Part shown: piece by piece, positions 60,346-64,000 of the stretch
How positions within the stretch are numbered: the first letter of the stretch is position 1
How the letters are laid out: the number at the start of each line of letters is the position of its first letter
NCBI GenBank assembly: GCA_031425155.1
Contig: JANPIV010000079.1
Coordinates: 55,948-119,947, forward strand
DNA from: M3007 sp031425155
GTDB lineage: Bacteria > Bacteroidota > Bacteroidia > Chitinophagales > Saprospiraceae
Length of the DNA stretch: 64,000 nucleotides
Direction of reading: 5' to 3'
Program-made: the position numbers and the translations under genes
The notes under the pieces: generated by a model
Told to the model about the DNA's origin: nothing
The model's input: only the letters and a program-made list of their open reading frames with translations
Database searches by the model: none

Positions 60346-61926
60346 ATGAAAATGCAAATCAAACATTTACTCCTGTTCCTGCTGCTGGCCCTGGGCACCA
60401 ATATCGGTGCTCAAACGATCAATTGGGCCAATGACGTAGCCCCGCTATTGTATGACCATTGTGTGAAATGCCACCGCGATGGCGGCTTAGGCGGCTTCTC
60501 GCTCATCGGCTACGACAATGCTTTTTCTTACAGCGAAGCGATTGTCACCGAGACCCAGTCCAAGCGCATGCCGCCCTGGAAAGCCGATCCCAACTATCGC
60601 CGCTACGCCCATGAAAACCGGCTCAGTGATGCCGAGATTCAGACCATTCAGGATTGGTATGCCGGTGGTGCGGCGATGGGCGATGTCAGTCAGGCACCTC
60701 CCGTCCCGACCTTCGTGCAAGGTTCCAACATTGGCGTACCCGATCACGTGCTGCCGACTCCATTATATACGGTCACTTCTTCGGAAGATGAATACCGCTG
60801 TTTTGTGGTGCCCAGCGGCCTGGCCACCACCAATTATTTGCGGGCCATCGAAGTTATTCCCGACAATCACGAAGCGGTACACCATATACTTATCTACCAG
60901 GATTTGACCGGCGAAGGAAAACTAAAGGACGAGGCAACGCCGGAACCGGGCTATATCAGTTTTGGCGGGCCGGGCGTATCGGCCAACCTGGTCGGGGCCT
61001 GGGCACCCGGCAACGAAATAACGCTGATGCCGCAGGGTACGGGAGTCAAATTGAGTCCAAATGCTGACCTGATCGTACAAATGCACTATCCGAAAGGTGC
61101 CGCAGGACTCACTGGCCAAGCCACCCTTAACCTCTTTTTTACCCCGACTACGACCGGCATTCGGTCGGTAGAATTGCTGCCGATCCTGAATCATACGCCG
61201 TTGTCGCTGGTTAGCGGCCCCCTCAATATTCCGGCCAACGAGATCAAGACCTACCATTCCAAGTTCAAACTGCCCGTGTCTATTACCGCCCTGGCCGTAG
61301 CGCCGCACATGCACTACATTGGCCGAAGTATGCTTGCCTTTGCGGTCACGCCAAGTAATGACACTATTCCTTTGGTCAATGTGCCCGATTGGGATTTCCA
61401 CTGGCAAGCCTCTTATTTCTTCCAAAAAGCGCAGGTGATTCCCGCTCAATCCACCCTGCACGCTTTTGCCTTGTACGATAATACGCCCAACAATCCGTTC
61501 CAGCCCTCTGACCCGCCGCAACTGGTGACCGAAGGCGAGGCGACTACCGATGAAATGATGTTGTTATATTTCGCCTATATGATCACCCGGCCCGGCGATG
61601 AAAACATCATCATGGATAGCACCCTGCTTTCTTCGGCCTTGCCCGTAGAGCCGCAAAACAGCGCATTGTCCTCTTTGGAAGTATCGCCCAATCCGGCGCA
61701 TAACGGAGTCAGCATCAGTTACGAAGTCATAGCGGCCACCGATCTGCGCACGATTATTTCTGACTTAAATGGCCGTACGGTACAGGTTGTCGCCGACCGG
61801 CAAAATGCACAACCGGGTGTTTATCAGGAAAATGTACCCTTGGATAAACTACCGCCCGGCATTTACTTTGTCCGGCTAATGACCGCCAACGGAGGCGTAT
61901 TGACTACCAAACTAGTGAAACAATAA
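60346..61926 (+). CDS. T9SS-exported cytochrome c / copper monooxygenase-like protein
   Basis: The protein has 526 residues. A signal peptide (cleaved near GAQ-TIN) is followed by a c-type heme site CVKCH (Cys39, Cys42, His43) in a short cytochrome-like domain. A type II copper-dependent monooxygenase-like region follows, with the copper-ligand phrases HHILIYQDLTGEG, IVQMHYPKGAAG and APHMHYIG. A C-terminal Por sorting domain ends it (VSPNPAHNGVSISYEV, GIYFVRLMTANGG). The likely role is surface redox or oxygenation chemistry; the substrate is unknown. It is the first gene of an operon with the LytS/LytTR pair, six bases upstream of the kinase. Confidence 0.8.
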   Translation: MKMQIKHLLLFLLLALGTNIGAQTINWANDVAPLLYDHCVKCHRDGGLGGFSLIGYDNAFSYSEAIVTETQSKRMPPWKADPNYRRYAHENRLSDAEIQTIQDWYAGGAAMGDVSQAPPVPTFVQGSNIGVPDHVLPTPLYTVTSSEDEYRCFVVPSGLATTNYLRAIEVIPDNHEAVHHILIYQDLTGEGKLKDEATPEPGYISFGGPGVSANLVGAWAPGNEITLMPQGTGVKLSPNADLIVQMHYPKGAAGLTGQATLNLFFTPTTTGIRSVELLPILNHTPLSLVSGPLNIPANEIKTYHSKFKLPVSITALAVAPHMHYIGRSMLAFAVTPSNDTIPLVNVPDWDFHWQASYFFQKAQVIPAQSTLHAFALYDNTPNNPFQPSDPPQLVTEGEATTDEMMLLYFAYMITRPGDENIIMDSTLLSSALPVEPQNSALSSLEVSPNPAHNGVSISYEVIAATDLRTIISDLNGRTVQVVADRQNAQPGVYQENVPLDKLPPGIYFVRLMTANGGVLTTKLVKQ

Positions 61927-61932
61927 CGCCCC

Positions 61933-62970
61933 TTGATCACCCAGCTGCTTTCCGGTCGTAGCCGTTTGATCGTCCACCTGACCGGGTGGTCGCTGGTTTT
62001 TGTCTCGTTTTATTACCTGATTAGCGAATTTCGTGGCCCTGAAGAAGTGTGGCTGCGCACCAGCCTGAACCTGGGTTTTATGCTGGTGCTGTTTTACGGA
62101 AACGCCAAACTGTTGGTCAACCGCTACCTGGAAAAAGGCCACTATGGCCGCCTAGTAGGGTTGACCATCATTTTTTGGTTGGGTATGGTGTGTCTGCGGA
62201 CCTGGCTGGAAGTCCGTCTGTTTGAAAAAAACACGGACACCGCTTTCTTTTTATCCGGTGATTGGAAGCGTATTTTTCTGGTCTCGTTAGTCTCGTTTTT
62301 CTTGCTGATTTTTTTCAGCACCCTCTACCAATTGGTGGAAAACCGGCGCGTACTCGAGTTGCAAAACCGCACCCTGGAAGCCCGCCATACCCGGGCGCAA
62401 CTGGACTACCTGAAGGCGCAGATCAATCCGCATTTTCTGTTCAACACATTACATAACATCTACGCCGCGGCGGTGCTCCAGCATCCCCGCACGGCCGATA
62501 TGGTGTTGCGGCTGAGCGATCTGTTGCGTTATGTGACCTACGATGCGCAGGCGGCGCAGGTGCCCTTGGAAAAAGAAGTGGACCAGATAAGTGCCTGCCT
62601 GGAATTGTACCAGATGAAATCGGACGCTATTCTAGCCATTTATTTTGACCTCGAAGGCGATCTTTCCACCCGTTCCATTGAGCCGCTGCTGTTGCTGCCT
62701 CTGGTGGAAAATGCCCTGAAACACGGCGATCTGGATTTGAATCCCGCAGGTTTTCTCCGCATCACTTTGCACAATGGGCCCAGCCAACTTATTTTTACCG
62801 TAGAAAATTCTTTCAATCCCGCTGACCGGCAAAAAGACCAGGCGAACAGCGGCGTGGGGTTGGAAAATGTGCGGCAACGCCTGGAATTGAATTACCCGGG
62901 TCGGTACGGGTTGGAATGCGGTGCGGTGGATGGGATTTTTAGAGCACGGTTGGAACTTAGCAGATCATGA
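61933..62970 (+). CDS. LytS-type sensor histidine kinase
   Basis: The protein has 345 residues with TTG start 6 bases after the upstream stop. Four membrane helices (about 15-125) precede a coiled-coil linker and a His_kinase/HATPase domain: phosphoacceptor INPHFLFNTLHNIYA (His about 166), N box PLVENALKHG and G box SGVGLENVRQRLEL. The sensor part has no recognised input domain. Its stop overlaps the response-regulator start (ATGA). Confidence 0.9.
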   Translation: MITQLLSGRSRLIVHLTGWSLVFVSFYYLISEFRGPEEVWLRTSLNLGFMLVLFYGNAKLLVNRYLEKGHYGRLVGLTIIFWLGMVCLRTWLEVRLFEKNTDTAFFLSGDWKRIFLVSLVSFFLLIFFSTLYQLVENRRVLELQNRTLEARHTRAQLDYLKAQINPHFLFNTLHNIYAAAVLQHPRTADMVLRLSDLLRYVTYDAQAAQVPLEKEVDQISACLELYQMKSDAILAIYFDLEGDLSTRSIEPLLLLPLVENALKHGDLDLNPAGFLRITLHNGPSQLIFTVENSFNPADRQKDQANSGVGLENVRQRLELNYPGRYGLECGAVDGIFRARLELSRS

Positions 62971-63671
62971 AAATAAAATGCTTGCTGGTGGACGACGAGT
63001 CCCTCGCCCTGGCCCTGCTGGAAAAATTCGTCGGCGACACCCCCGACCTTGAATTGGTGGCCCAATGCAAAAGTGCCATTCGCGCCGTGGAAATCCTTCA
63101 AAGCGAGCCAATTGACCTGCTGTTCCTCGATATTCAGCTGCCTGTCCTCAGCGGCATTAATCTGCTGCGCAGCGTATCGCGCAAACCCGTCACCATTTTC
63201 ACCACCGCCTACCCGCAGTACGCCGTGGAAGCCTACGAACTGGACGCCATTGATTATCTGTTAAAGCCCTACTCCGCCACCCGCTTTACGCAGGCGGTGG
63301 AAAAAGCCCGGGCGGCACTCCGGCTGCGGGATGCCCTCTTTCCCACTAAGCCCGATGGTCACCTGACGGTGAAAGCCGACCGGCAGTGGGTCAAAATCGC
63401 TCTCGAGGAAATTCATTATATAGAAGGCTGGAAAGAGTATGTCAAGATATTTACCGGCACCGGGAAGGTCGTCACGCTGGAAAGTTTGAACAACCTGGAA
63501 AGCCTGTTACCGGCTACCCACTTTCTGCGGGTGCATAAATCCTTCATCGTGGCCCAAAGTGCCGTGCAACGCATGGATGGTCACGAATTAATCCTGGCCC
63601 ACAATGTTCGTATTCCGGTTGCCCGCGCCCGCAAACAGGCGGTGACGGCCCTGCTTTTCGGCAAAGAATAG
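62967..63671 (+). CDS. LytTR-family response regulator
   Basis: The protein has 234 residues. The receiver domain (1-115) has acidic pocket DDE, phospho-Asp in LLFLDIQLPVLSG (about 55) and Lys in LLKPYSATRF. The C-terminal LytTR DNA-binding domain (about 135-230) has IHYIEGWKEYVKIFT and FLRVHKSFIVA. It acts with the kinase encoded upstream, overlapping it by 4 bases. Target sites cannot be predicted. Regulation of its own operon or of envelope genes is typical of this family. Confidence 0.92.
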   Translation: MKIKCLLVDDESLALALLEKFVGDTPDLELVAQCKSAIRAVEILQSEPIDLLFLDIQLPVLSGINLLRSVSRKPVTIFTTAYPQYAVEAYELDAIDYLLKPYSATRFTQAVEKARAALRLRDALFPTKPDGHLTVKADRQWVKIALEEIHYIEGWKEYVKIFTGTGKVVTLESLNNLESLLPATHFLRVHKSFIVAQSAVQRMDGHELILAHNVRIPVARARKQAVTALLFGKE

Positions 63672-63801
63672 CATCAGCCAAATTTTTATCTTTTTAAATC
63701 AATATTTCTTCTTCGTTATGAGAAGTATAGATTACTTTTGCACCCGCTTTTGAAGGAAGACGAAGACAAAATAATTTTTTCTGAAATTTTTTTCAAAAAC
63801 A

Positions 63802-63834
63802 TTTGGTCAAGCAAAACTGCTTTCAGTATCTTTG
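63802..63834 (+). promoter_or_regulatory. Strong Bacteroidota-type promoter near the right end
   Basis: TTTG (63802-63805), 21 bases, then TAtcTTTG (63827-63834). The element is identical in layout to the promoter at 486-518. It points out of the window through the tRNA-like sequence that follows. Confidence 0.65.
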
Positions 63835-63855
63835 CGGCCCCAAAAGAGATAAGTA

Positions 63856-63920
63856 CAGAATTTTGCTCGTTGGGAGCGTTTCCGACAAAGGTTGGGAAGT
63901 GGTTCGAGTCCACGGAATTA
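63856..63920 (+). ncRNA. Degenerate tRNA-like sequence downstream of the strong promoter
   Basis: GCTC-GTTGG-GAGC (63865-63877) resembles a D arm with three loop bases missing. GTGG-TTCGAGT-CCAC (63899-63913) is a good T arm. Between them, where the anticodon arm would be, is an 8-bp hairpin TTTCCGAC-AAAG-GTTGGGAA with a 4-base loop and no anticodon. The flanks pair only through AATT words, so no full acceptor stem is seen. It could be a decayed tRNA or the start of a tRNA-derived RNA that continues past the window. Apart from the promoter, the rest of 63672-64000 shows no feature. Confidence 0.4.
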
Positions 63921-64000
63921 ACATTGAGACCTACCGGGAGTATTGCACATAGTCATTAGCCTGATTTGTGTTTGAAACTGGGTACTAGGATTCAAAAAGT

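Overview
This 64 kb window is chromosomal DNA of a Bacteroidota bacterium, most likely from the Saprospiria/Chitinophagia side of the phylum. The reasons are Bacteroidota-type promoters (TTTG, about 19-21 bases, then TAnnTTTG), type IX secretion parts and cargo (a PorZ-like protein and two proteins with Por-type C-terminal sorting domains), an SprA-free but typical BamA/SurA/LptC envelope set, GbsR-, LytTR- and DUF4294-type genes, and weak ribosome binding sites. Most of the window is GC-balanced housekeeping and envelope DNA. The type I restriction island at about 25.9-33.1 kb is clearly richer in A and T.

Layout. 0.16-0.5 kb: a tRNA-like RNA gene on the minus strand with its own promoter, a 158-base cloverleaf-like body with a much enlarged variable region, and an intrinsic terminator. 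0.7-8.6 kb: Nudix hydrolase, CBS/CorC protein, LptC, a GbsR-type regulator, an LRR protein and a membrane patatin. 8.7-19.3 kb: TMTC-like membrane TPR protein, GcvT, PorZ, ObgE, a LOG-family protein, RadA and a XisH/XisI pair. 19.4-25.6 kb: secreted M14 peptidase, LipA with an upstream outer-membrane-like protein, and a T9SS-exported esterase. 25.9-33.1 kb: a translationally coupled type I restriction-modification operon (a broken small HTH gene, hsdM, hsdS, a PrrC-like anticodon nuclease, hsdR). 33.4-41.2 kb: subtilisin-like protease with SH3 repeats, then an outer-membrane biogenesis operon (SurA-type foldases, an acetyltransferase, BamA). 41.5-53.2 kb: ORF6N protein, DUF3089 hydrolase, FabG, nucleoside MFS, fasciclin lipoprotein, DUF4294 protein, glycosyltransferase, flippase, SpoIIM-domain membrane protein and sugar nucleotidyltransferase. 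53.3-63.7 kb: FucP-like sugar transporter, YdcF, MarR, a second esterase, a lipoprotein, a sterol-desaturase family enzyme, and a three-gene operon of a cytochrome/copper-monooxygenase-like T9SS cargo with a LytS-type kinase and LytTR regulator. The right end holds a second strong promoter in front of a degenerate tRNA-like sequence.

The items most worth a second look are the two tRNA-like RNA loci at the ends of the window; the hsdM-hsdS-prrC-hsdR operon with an intact-looking anticodon nuclease triad, a 12-bp repeat in hsdS of the kind that changes target spacing, and a nonsense-mutated regulator; and several families of non-coding inverted repeats that share end sequences. No rRNA operon, CRISPR array, transposase gene or prophage was seen.
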